Source: Trema orientale (taxonomy: Eukaryota; Streptophyta; Magnoliopsida; Rosales; Cannabaceae). Taken from it: DNA of 64,000 bases. The number at the start of each line of letters is the position of its first letter. The stretch's first letter is position 1. Under the pieces are notes generated by a model that was not told the DNA's origin, searched no databases, and was given only the letters and a program-made list of their open reading frames with translations. This document shows, in pieces, positions 25,244 through 35,908 of the stretch. Made by a program: the position numbers and the translations under genes. Where the stretch lies: NCBI GenBank assembly GCA_002914845.1, contig JXTC01000088.1:311272-375271 (forward strand). The letters are read 5' to 3'.

Positions 25244-25318
25244 GATTTTTTTCAGTACAAAATGTCCTGAAAAGGAGTTTTAAAATATTAAAAATTGCAT
25301 TTTGTACTGAAAAAAATC
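25244..25318. repeat. Perfect 21-bp inverted repeat (hairpin)
   Basis: The arms at 25244-25264 and 25298-25318 are exact inverted copies (GATTTTTTTCAGTACAAAAT plus one base) around a 33-base loop. It may be the remnant of a small MITE. The arms match no microRNA that I recognise. Confidence 0.8.
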
Positions 25319-27708
25319 ACATTTTGTTATTCTCACGATTGTTACGCTAGTAACGCTATTGTATATATCATAGTTCATATTCTCCTTCAACTTTCCTTCT
25401 TTTTATAGCTTTTATTGAGTGCACTAATAAATGCCTTTTTTCTGCTAAATGAGTGAGACTAGTAAACGGTTAGTAATAGTTTACAGTTTTTTTTTCCTTT
25501 CAATAAGTAATAGTTTATAGTTGACTTATCAATAGTTGAATAATAATAATAAACTTAAATAAGGACTGGACTTAAAACTAATATAATGTGCTAAATTTAA
25601 CAATTTTTTATTTTATAATCTCAATGGAAATGAAACTAATATAACTTAAATTTTGTCACATTTATATTAACAAACAATATAGATCATTTATTGATGTGAG
25701 TCTCATAGTGAAACCAATTTAAAATCTCTCCAGTATAACGTAATGAAGGTAACAGTGATGTACACCATTTTTTAGGACGATTACATTTGCAATGATTTCA
25801 TTCCTTATAGTGATGTATACTTTTTTCTTTCTTTTTCAAATCAAATTGAGGTCGAGATTACTCATTTGACCCACCAATCTTCTTGGCTATGAACCATAGG
25901 TAATTTTGGGTCGAATTTGATATCTCACCCATTACATCACATTGACCACTGACTTGGAATATTGTACATTATCNATTCTATTACACAAAATAGAGTCAAA
26001 ATTCCTTAACGTTAATTGGGAAGATTGAATCTTACACGTGGATATATAGTAGACACTTCTATCATTTTATTCTATTTTTTAAAAGCAAATTATAAAGTTG
26101 GCTGATTCGGTATCATTGACATAATGACAAGTTTCGGTTCTTAAACGTAGCACTTTAAATGGTCAACAGTAGGGAATCTATATATATATATATTATCATG
26201 AACGTTATAAGTTTGAATAAAAATGAGGAAAGGTGGTATCTGCATGCATAAATCTCATTATATCATTTCATTATTATTCTCTCATGAGTTTATTATATGG
26301 TATTTCAAGTATACAAAATGCTGGATGTAAAAGTGAGTGACACGGAATAGACCAGAAAACTGAAACTCAACTGTACATAGATAACACAATAAAGGAGCTA
26401 GTCTCTCTGAAAACAATATTTTGATCAATAAATAATACTAGTATTCAAACTTTGTTTGCATATAAATGGGATGGGATTTTAATTAGGTTAAGTTTACATC
26501 AGGTTGACGGCCCTTTGGTTTTCGTTTTGAATATTGTTTTGGTGTTTTCTATTCTAATTTATAACTTACATTCAGATACTAGGGCAGCTATTTTCTAGCC
26601 CAAATTCATCTGAAAACTGACCCAAAGTTGGGGACATATAGTACACATGAAGTTTTGTTTACAATTTATTCACCATCAATATTTTTTATCAACTCATACA
26701 TTGCTTGTAAGACCCTTAAATTTAACTCTAGTCCAGTGCTATAAATATTAGCATTTTTTTTCTGTCTCGTCTAAAATACAATTATTATATTATAAATCTT
26801 AAGCAAACACTTCCAAATTATATGCACTTATACATGCAATCGAATTAATAATATGAGTAAGATAATAATATATGGTTACCAAACTTTCTCATTGAGTGGT
26901 GCATATTTCCAGTTATAGATTATTAGGTTACATAAAGGAAAAAAAAAATATACCTTGAACTTATGGTCGTCTCTATACATGTGTGTATATATATATATTT
27001 ATTTATTTATATATTGTGTGTCAAATATACACTTGATGTGTTCATAAAACATAATTTTTCTACCAATGTGACCCCAGCATGGTCGTCAAAAAGGACTGAT
27101 CAATTTTATTTTCGTTCTTTCAAATCATCACTTGGTGGTAGTTGCCATCGATCAAGCTGAACATGACCTAGAGATCAACTCGTCTCAATTCTCCACAGCT
27201 CTTAATTAATAAATCCTGTTTCAAAATTAATATATAATAAAAAATTAATAAATCAAGTCCGCCTCAACTATATATGGTTGTTAACCTTTATTTGATTTAT
27301 TTTAATTGTCAATAAACAAATATATGTGCATAAGATATTCGTATAAGTATGTGGCTAATTATACATGAACTTATAGTTGCTTGTCTAGATAAAGAATTTT
27401 TGGACTGTTATTTAAAATTAATTAAGTTCCTCTAATTAATTTATTATCTGTCTAAAAGTCCTACTCCATAAATCTTTGAAGTTATATTCATCATCGATGT
27501 CGTGCCCTTAGAACATTTTGAAAGGTCTTTATTAGATAAACTAGTGATATACAACACCAATTAGAAGGTAAGAAGAGGTTGAATATTCAATAGGCAATAA
27601 TTGAAGGATTTTAATAGGGTTCATTATTGGACTTATATTTCTCTTACTAAGTAAATAAACTAAGAAACAAAATAAATTTCAAGATACACTATAGTCTTTC
27701 CCCCTTTT

Positions 27709-30145
27709 TGTCACGACCCAAAATCCTAGGCCGTGACTTTTGGTAATTTTGAGTGTAAATTAATATAAATAAAGAGTTTTACAAAATTAAGAGAAAATCA
27801 AATACTTGGATATTTCATTTTAGTCTCTGAATCCTTAGAAATTACAAACAAGAAAGAGCCTATCCTTAGTTTAATTTATTAAGAAAATATACCAATTAAA
27901 ATTTAATAAAATATAATTAATTTGTAAGAAAACTTGGTGTGACAAAAGCTTTAATGTTGATTAAAATGAAGTTCGCAAACCTTAAGTCGGAAAGTCCAAG
28001 AATTGATTTACAAAGTTAATCAAATTTCCAAGTACCTAAAACTTTGAAAGTATGCTCCTTGGGAATCATAGTGTCCCATTTATATACCAAATCCTCAAAT
28101 AGTAATAAATACATCCTTATACAATCACTTAACAGAAGCAAGATAATTGGCTAAACAGCTAGACATGAAGAAAAATAAAACAAGGTATAAGGACCAACCG
28201 AAGAGGGATAGGACCCTGAGCGTAAGCCAAGCGACTTGTTTGACCATCGAGACAACTGACTCAAATAAATAATCACTTGAAAGGGAGGAAAATAGAAGGG
28301 GTAAGCTCGAAAGCTCAGTAGGAAAACTGTTACCTCATTTTAAAGCCTTTTTAATGATGGAAACCCCTTGCATAGTTAGTTTAATCTAAAATACCTTTGC
28401 AAAACCATATGTGTACATATTCATAAAATATCCAAAACTGATAATCCGTATACACATACATATATATCGTTATACAGAAAACATAATATCTAAAAAACTA
28501 ATTAGTCCACAAACACATGACACAAATCCATTCATACCCATGAGTTCACCACCTCTCATCAATGGAAACTAGGGTGTTGGCACTATGTGTGCCATACATC
28601 TAGACAAATTTCACTCCATACATGTATGATGAAAATCTCCAATAGTCACAAGCATCAATCAGTAAAGTCGAGTCGTACATGATAACCATTTATTAAAACT
28701 AACAAGAAATGTATGAAAAAGATACTAGTTTGTTTCTCCAAAATCAACAAAGTGGACATTTATTACAAAATCCACACCTTGTGAAATGGTAAATGAGGTC
28801 ATATTTAAATTACCCTAGTTGATTTTTCTTTCAAAGGTAATAAAACATTTGGGCGATCCAAATCATAACTAAACACCCCTGAAAAAAAAAGGACAAAAAT
28901 ATTCAAACGTTTTTTTTCGGTCTCACTAGCCTTACATACCAAACTCGTATAAATTTTAATATCTGTTTATTCCAAATCAACTTTTTTATTATTATTATTA
29001 TTTTATTTTAGGATATTGCATGATAATATTATATTTCAAGATGGTTTTGGCCAGTTGGCTCTATTATTATCACCATAATTTGTCGGCCATATTATTTTTT
29101 TATTTTTATTTTTTAAAAAGTGGGGCTTAACTAATGACCACCACTTACTACAAATTAAAGAAAAATGACACACACACACACTACCAAGGTTTGAACCCCT
29201 GACCCCCCCAAACACACACACACAATCCTCAAACTTTGGACCAACTGAGCTAGCCCCAGTTGGCAATTTGTCGGCCATATTAGTACGAAGAATCCTTTTT
29301 TCTCTCCGTCCTTTTCCCTTAAAAAAAAAAAAAACAAAACAAAAACATTCAAACGTTTATTCTAATAAACCTTTAACTAAAAAATTTCAATAATTTGACC
29401 AACAAATGGTATATAAACCTATCACATCAAATCAGACCATAAAGTTACAGAATCATAAATTCAAGTTCAACAATGATGCAAGTCTCTTTATACCAAAAAC
29501 TGTCGGTTGTTTTCTTTTTCCGTTAGACATGAAACTTTTCTGAAAATCACTACTACCATTGGTAAAGCAGCCAGAAAAATTTACAGGAGCATAATAAAAC
29601 ATGATCACTTTCAAGCAAACAATATGATTATACCATCAAATCAGGAAAGAAGGTGAGGCTGAATATATTTACCATTGATCTTTCTTGAACTTTCCGAAAT
29701 GACAGATTTAGCTATCTCTTCTGCTAGTTTGACCAATGCCTACTCAAACAAATCAGGACATCAAAAGTTTAGCGTTATTCTTATTTGAGGTCAAACGGTG
29801 GCCAGAATCGTCGCCGGTGACGAAAACTCCGAAACGATCACTAATAGCGTTTTCTGGGCGGAACGACTCTCAATGGCGGCCGGCGACGGGCGGCGCGACT
29901 GCTAGTGGCACAGGGAGGCATCGCCGGGGTCCCTTGCGGTCGGACGGCGACTGGGCGAGCCTCGGCAGTCCTTCGGTGGTCTTCGGCTGAGAGGAAACCG
30001 AGAGTGAGGGAGACAGATAGAGTCGGGAGGGGGGAGAGGACGAGACAGAGAGAAAACATATATATGTATATATTTAATTAGTTTTTTTTAAAAAAAAAAT
30101 CTGGTCAAATGACCATATTACCCTTAAAAAAATGAGTTATTACAT
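27709..30145. mobile_element. LTR-like retroelement fossil with nested SINE and GC-rich block
   Basis: The stretch starts TGTCACGACCC and ends about ATTACA. It is followed at 30161 by GGAATTTCGTCCTGAAATTC, wording I associate with the LTR edges and adjoining region of a common plant Gypsy-type, non-coding retroelement. An unusually GC-rich block lies at about 29800-30000. A SINE is nested at 29095-29264. No capsid, protease or polymerase domain is recognisable, and the second LTR was not identified. Treated as an old, broken or solo copy; boundaries are approximate. Confidence 0.35.
29095..29264 (-). mobile_element. tRNA-derived SINE with 18-bp target duplication
   Basis: On the minus strand the 170-bp element has an A-box-like GGGGCTAGCTCAGTTGG and a B-box-like GGGGTTCAAACCTTGG. 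It then has a body containing GTAAGTGG and CATTAGTTAA and an A-rich tail. It is bounded by the exact 18-bp direct repeat AATTTGTCGGCCATATTA at 29077-29094 and 29265-29282. RNA polymerase III boxes, tail and long target duplication together identify a SINE. CA-rich tracts lie between and beside the boxes. A second copy of the family is at 52748-52881. Confidence 0.88.
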
Positions 30146-31472
30146 TCTCTCATCCTTATAGGAATTTCGTCCTGAAATTCAAGTATAAAATGAGAGTATG
30201 AACAAGATCGTAAGAAATAGTCACTGGAAGTGTAGTGAGCACTTGACTATAGAATTTAAGTCTATTAACCGAATACTAGTTAACAAAAGCATGTGAAACA
30301 GACAGTCCTCACTTGGCATCAAAGTCCCGCCAACATACCGTACTGCACTATGGTATGGTATAAGGATGCACATGGAGAGATCGAAATTACGAGATGACTC
30401 AACAATAGGTAAAAGAATCTCAACACCCATAATTGGAAATGACGACCTCAAGTATATGAGTGATGAAAAGATAATAATGAAAACCATGGCTAGAAGCCGA
30501 AGACACAACACTCCGAATACTGATTGTAAGGCACCAAACTAGAACAACAGACCAAATATCAGATATAAAAATATCGTCCCCCTGATCAAACTATATCAAC
30601 AATCTCCTGGGACATTCCCATTTGTCTGTAACTAGTTCTTGGTTGTAGACAATCTCTGAGTCAATAATTCTAAAAGAAGTCTCCTTTCAAGCACAGAACA
30701 TGATCGAATAGAGTTTAAGACGGAGAACAAGGATCCTTGTGCTATACCACACAAGAAAAATGAGCTTAGAAATCGAAGGTGACAAAGAGAGTTCAATGGT
30801 TCACAACTATTTTCTGCTCTCCGATTAGAGTGAGGAATAACACCAACACGAAACACTTCTAGTCAAATACAAAACTAGAATACCCAAACAGGAAATCACC
30901 AACACAAAACGTTAGTGCAAACTTCAATATCAAATGCAGCACCCAAACATGAGAAATTTCAAAAGCATTTCAAACTTTTTATCCAATGTAAAACCTCATT
31001 AAAGAAAACCAAAACGAATGCTGACCCAAAGACTCTACAAGTTCTTGATATAAAGAAAACTCCAGGGACACAATCCAATGTCCCGGAAATATGTATATGA
31101 CAACTGAAATCGATACTTAATGCTCTAGAAATAAGGTTCTAATAGGATAGGCTGTCTGGTACCATACTCGAGTGATGCCTGTCTCCTATGAAACCTCTTT
31201 TCAATTTTTAATGAAAATAATTTTAAAAACCATTTTTGAAAATATTGAATGTAAAAAGTTTTGGGGCTAGGAATACTACACTAGTTCACGACATGGTTTC
31301 TCCCTGGCCAAAGGTAAACCACGCTTGAACTCCGAGTATCCCTTTACAATATAGAAGTAGAGTCCAACGACTCTTAAGGTAAAAATCCATGAATAATCTC
31401 ATTCCAATTACCATTAACCATATAACGATAACTATGCTATATATATCTTTAAACAAGATAAGGGATTCAGGT
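30146..31472. other. Non-coding sequence next to the LTR-like fossil
   Basis: No protein domain is recognisable in any frame. The sequence style continues from the LTR-like element and may be its non-coding interior, but this cannot be shown from the window alone. Confidence 0.35.
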
Positions 31473-31751
31473 TTAGCTATTAACAAAACATACTTCAGGC
31501 CCTTGAGCCTTAGGGGATGAAAAGATGGGGGCTAATATTTCATGATCATCGATAGCCTTTGCATTGAGATCATCCACGTTTTTGGATCCCAAGAGCGACA
31601 ATACATGCTCTAAAGTGGGCCCGACTTTGAGGCCAGAGGCAATGATGCTCAATAGGATATTGATTGACAATGGAAAGAACATGAAGTTCTTCTCCAACTC
31701 ATGTTCTTCATTGAGACGAAATTACTTCATTATCTGCCTATTCAATTCCAT
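31473..31751 (-). pseudogene. Serpin N-terminal gene fragment
   Basis: The minus-strand frame reads NFMFFPLSINILLSIIASG, then PTLEHVLSLLGSKNVDDLNA, and ends after QGPEVCFVNS. This matches the N-terminal third of plant serpins (family pattern SPLSIxVxLSxIAxG then LLSFLxxxSxDxLN, leading to FANGVWVDQ). A stop codon interrupts the frame at codon 10 from the ATG at 31751, and another follows CFVNS just where WVDQS would begin. No reactive-centre loop or C-terminal portion is nearby. It is a dead fragment of a host protease-inhibitor gene family. Confidence 0.75.
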
Positions 31752-31978
31752 GGTGTTTATTCTTAGCTATGTTCATGTATTCGAATTTACATATACAAAG
31801 GAAAGTTGAGAAGCTATTTATAAAGGCTAATTCTTTTTATCATTTTTTTTTTTTGGTGGGTTTATTGTGCCCCTTTGAGCAATCCAAATTATCTTTTTTT
31901 TTTCCCCTTACTTCATTATCTGCCTATTCAAACCATTTACCTTTTTTCCTTTTTTTGTTTTTTATCCTAGTTTCAGGT

Positions 31979-32118
31979 ATGTTCCAAAAAATGGGATAAT
32001 TATTAGTTGATCCTATCTCATTAGGATTTTGGTTACCAAAACAGTATTAGAATGTTCCAAAAATGGGGTAATTATTAGTTGATCCTATCTCATTAGGATT
32101 TTGGTTACCAAAACAGTA
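31979..32118. repeat. ~72-bp tandem duplication
   Basis: Two near-identical adjacent units start ATGTTCCAAAAAATGGG and ATGTTCCAAAAATGGGG and run through TAGTTGATCCTATCTCATTA to CAAAACAGTATTA. A third, partial and diverged unit follows to about 32160. Confidence 0.85.
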
Positions 32119-32507
32119 TTATTTAATATCTCATTGTGATTTGGTTACCATAAAAATAGTATCTAATTTATATTTTTATTTAACTATAACGTTGTCTATT
32201 TACTTAAAGGTATTAAAAATTTAGTATTTATAGAAAATGGCCTTTTTTCAGATCAATTTAAAAAATAGCTGTTTTTTTATACCTATTTAATAAATGATTG
32301 TTTTATAATTTTATTTTGATAACTGGCTTCTTTTTAGTTGATCTACTATTTATAAAGTAAATCAATTTTCAAAAAAGTAGATCAATTTTTGTAAAAATAA
32401 ATCAATATTCATTATCTGATATATAGTTTCTTTCTTTCTTTTTTTTTTCTTTTTCATTCATTTCTTATATTGCAAATAATATTATATGAGAAAAAACAAG
32501 AAACTAA

Positions 32508-33619
32508 GGGCCTGTTTGGCATTGTTTTTTGTTTTCTGTTTTTAGAGTTATGTTTTCAGAAATGAGAACAAAAACTGTTTTATAATGTTTTTAGAAAACA
32601 ATGGGTGTTTGGAAAATATTTTCTAAAAATATTTTTTAGGAAAAAAAAAGTATATGAATATAAAAAATCATCTTTGTATTATAAAAAAAAAATATTTAGA
32701 GAGAAAAAGTCAAGAGAGAGTGACCAGGTATAAATTCAAGTAAGGGAATGAGGAGAGAGAAAGTCACAAGAGAAAAGGTAATGAAAGATAATAATGAGAG
32801 AAAAAGTGATAAGAGAGAATATGGAAATAAAAAGTGTTGAGAAAGATAGAAGAAAAAAAAACTGAAAAAGTCAAGAGAGAGTGACCAGGTATAAATTCAA
32901 GTAAGGGAATGAGGAGAGAGAAAGTCACAAGAGAAAAGGTAATGAAAGATAATAATGAGAGAAAAAGTGATAAGAGAGAATATGGAAATAAAAAGTGTTG
33001 AGAAAGATAGAAGAAAAAAAAACTAATGAAAACACACAAGAAAGAGAAAGTGATAAGAATACATGAGGATAAAAAATAAAGACAAAAAAAATTATAAAAA
33101 ACAAAGTAGTAATAAAGAATAAGGAGGGATAATGTGATTAAAAAAAATAAAGGGATAGAAAATAATGAGAGAGAAAGTGATAGAATAACATAAGGAGAGA
33201 GAAAAGGATGACAGAGAATAAGGAGAGAGAAAATAGTGAGAGAGAATGAAGAGAGAGAAAGTGATCAGAGAGTATGAGGATTGAGAGAATGAAGAAAGAG
33301 AAAGTGATAAGAGAGAATGAAGAGAGAGAAAGTAGTTAGAAAAAATGACGAGAGAAAACTATGAGAGAGAAAGTTACAAGAAAATATGTATATGAAAGTT
33401 ATATAAAAGAATTTTTATTTTTTTCAGAAAAAGAAAAAGTTAAGAAAACACCTTGAAAACAACATTTTGTTGTTCTCTGAATTTTCTGTTTTCTTTAACT
33501 TTGTTTTTAAAAACTGTTCTCAGAGAACAATGCCAAACACCCTTTACTTGTTCTCAGAAAACAGTTTTCTGTTTTTAAAAACAAAAAACTGTTTTTTAGT
33601 TATGATGCCAAACAGCCCC
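32508..33619. mobile_element. 1112-bp Tourist-like MITE with internal tandem repeat and TAA target duplication
   Basis: The termini GGGCCTGTTTGGCAT and, read inward from the right, GGGGCTGTTTGGCAT are flanked by TAA at 32505-32507 and 33620-33622, the duplication expected of PIF/Harbinger-Tourist elements. Inverted subterminal sequence continues as TTGTTTTCTGTTTTTA-like motifs. The interior is AGAGAGAAAGTGATAAGAG-rich, with a near-perfect 161-bp unit repeated at about 32704-32864 and 32865-33025. No coding capacity. Confidence 0.78.
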
Positions 33620-33622
33620 TAA

Positions 33623-34240
33623 GTTCCGGCAAGAGATCACGATTTTAAGGACAATTCAACCCGGAAAACAAGAAACAAGAGGTGGCTCGATTCTAAGGAC
33701 GAAGAGAATTATGACTTATATTGAGTAATGGGTCTGAAAATTTTGAGGCTTTTTCAACTTTCATAAGAAATCGAAATTGAGAGCAAATGGGTTAAGGAGA
33801 GATCACCTGCATGGCACGTACGTAGACACCCGATTAAATAAACTTTCGATTGTTTGATGCTTTAGAACTAATGGATGAAGCTATTTTCCAAGAGATGGTG
33901 CTTTAAGCTATCAAAACATAAATTTGTGAGCTTGATCTCTGCATATTTGTGGGTTTGGAACTTTAATTAATCCAATTTTTTTCTCCTTGGATTTTAATCC
34001 GGCCATTAGAAATATCATTCAAAGAATAACAAGAAAAGATACATGCATGGATTTTATATCTCATAAAACAACATAGATCGTTTAGAGAGCCAAAATTGTC
34101 CCTTTTCAAGTTTTTGTTAAAATATTGATACAAGTCAAACACACCATGAATAGAGAGAAGGAGAAAGAAGAATCGGATGGAGGAAGCTCACTGGTTGAGG
34201 TTTCTTCTATTTATTTTCTCTTTGTTTTTTTTCGTTTTTA
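33623..34240. other. Intergenic, nothing recognised
   Basis: Unique-looking AT-rich sequence with no supported gene, RNA or repeat. Confidence 0.45.
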
Positions 34241-34248
34241 TTATTTTT

Positions 34249-35309
34249 GGGGTAAAGCTTCTGTTTAGCCTCCAAATTTTAGACATATAATCCTATTTTG
34301 GTCCCTGGCTTTTCAAATGGCCCATTGAAGATCCCGATCTATTAACGTGTCCTAAATTATTATAAAATCTTATTTTACCTTCAGACTTTAAAACATTCAT
34401 ATCTTAATACCATATCCATTGAAATGTCTCATTTTCATCTCTACACTCACTTTATTGTAAAAACAAACAAAAAGATCACGTGTCACTCACATGAGACTTT
34501 TAACAAAAATATTTTAAGCAATTTGCTGAAGTAGTAGAATTTTTTTGCTTAATATATATGAAAAAAAATAAAAGATTTATTTCAGTACACAAATTAGCGA
34601 TCCCTTTATAATTATGATTTAGTTTTGAATTTTTTTTAAATTTTTTTTTAGATTCATCATATTGGGTGAATGTTACAATAAATTCAAACATAAATAAGAT
34701 TCACTGCATTTTTAATATTCAAATCAATTTAAATATATATATATATATATATATAAAAGATAATTCAGGGTTTTTGTGACAAAAACTTGATAATGTAGTA
34801 TATCCTTATTATATTTGAACTTAATATAGCACTCACCTAGTATGATGAATCTAAAGAAGGTCACAAAAATTTCAAAACTAAATTATGACTACAAGAGGAT
34901 CATTAATTTTTGTATAAAGATATTTTTTAAAAAATAAAATAAAAATTTTCTATTACCTTATTTTTTGTCTTTCAAATTACTTAAAATATCTTTGTTAAAA
35001 GCTCATGTGAGTGACACATATTCTTTTTTGTTTGTTTTTAATAATAAAATGACTGTAGAGATGAAAATGAGACACTTTGTGGATTAGGTGCTAAGATATA
35101 AATATTTTAAAGTTTGAGGGTTAAATAAGATTTATAATAATTTAGAGGCCAAAATCAGGAATTTTTTCGTCCATTTGTAACGAAAAGATGACGAAAGGGC
35201 TAAAATGAGACACGTTAATAGATCGAGGGTCTCCAATAAACTATTTAACAAGTCAATGGACAAAATGAGATTATGTATTAAATTTAGGGGCTAAAAATAA
35301 ATTTCACCC
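34249..35309. mobile_element. 1061-bp fold-back element with ~300-bp arms
   Basis: The left arm (34249 to ~34515) and the right arm (~34975 to 35309) are diverged inverted copies. Shared blocks include GATCTATTAACGTGTC, GAAAATGAGAC/GTCTCATTTTC and GTGTCACTCACATGAG. The outer ends are GGGGTAAAG and, inward from the right, GGGTGAAAT. The flanks share TTATTTTT at 34241-34248 and 35310-35317, an 8-bp duplication that is T-rich and so only moderately convincing. The core is non-coding and carries an (AT)n tract at 34734-34755. Confidence 0.78.
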
Positions 35310-35317
35310 TTATTTTT

Positions 35318-35908
35318 AAGTAAACGGGTAATATCAAGTACAAGTATGCCTATTTTAGTCTTTTAGAACTGTGGGCCTAGTTTACTATCAGATCAATTGT
35401 TGAGCATTGGATAGTGACCTTACGTAGGGACAGCTCTATAATCGTGCCCAAAAAAAAAATTAAAACGAGTTGCTTTTTCTAATTTAAGTGTAAAAACGAG
35501 TTTAATACGTGAGACACTATCTCAATACAAGTTTGAGAATGTTAGCACTTAGCGGTGCATTTTATAATAGAAGGCAGAGTAAAACAGATGGTCAAATTCC
35601 TTTAAAAAAAAAAAAAAACAGATGGTGAAATTTAGGGGCAACGGTACTGCTTTTAACCCTGTTTTTTCCAATCAGGTTAATTATTTTTTTTTTAAAGATT
35701 TGTTTTTCTCCTTATGAACTTACAGATATGGGCCAACTTTTTAAGATTTATATGTTTTTTTGCTTCTTGCTCCAATCCCACGTGTATATAGTGACACATC
35801 GTAATTTAAAACGGAAAAGAGAAAAAATACGTGTAAGGGGACAAGAAAACAAGCATGGTTTATTTTGTCAACGAAGAAGGAAATCAATATTTCGGTAATT
35901 TGTAATTG
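35318..35908. other. Intergenic; fragment related to the 6.7-kb hairpin MITE
   Basis: Non-coding. Around 35397-35445, GTGACCTTACGTAGGGACAG resembles one arm of the hairpin MITE at 6692-6863. Nothing else was recognised. Confidence 0.4.

Larger units (their letters stand above)
20825..27700. other. 6.9-kb gene-free region
   Basis: No convincing coding exon or RNA gene was found on either strand. Contents are AT-rich DNA with simple repeats such as (TA)n near 20950, 24370, 26180 and 26985, a GTGTCA-rich block (22397-22790), a perfect hairpin (25244-25318) and one undetermined base at 25974. Short reading frames are all low-complexity. Confidence 0.55.

Noticed and set aside
29736-30059. GC-rich open frames on both strands near 29.9 kb, possible exon
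   Set aside because: Low-complexity Arg/Gly/Pro readings on both strands without a domain; the block fits an LTR-type GC segment.
32764-33039. 91-codon frame with repeated FSLLI-like text
   Set aside because: Produced by the 161-bp GAGA-type duplication within a MITE.
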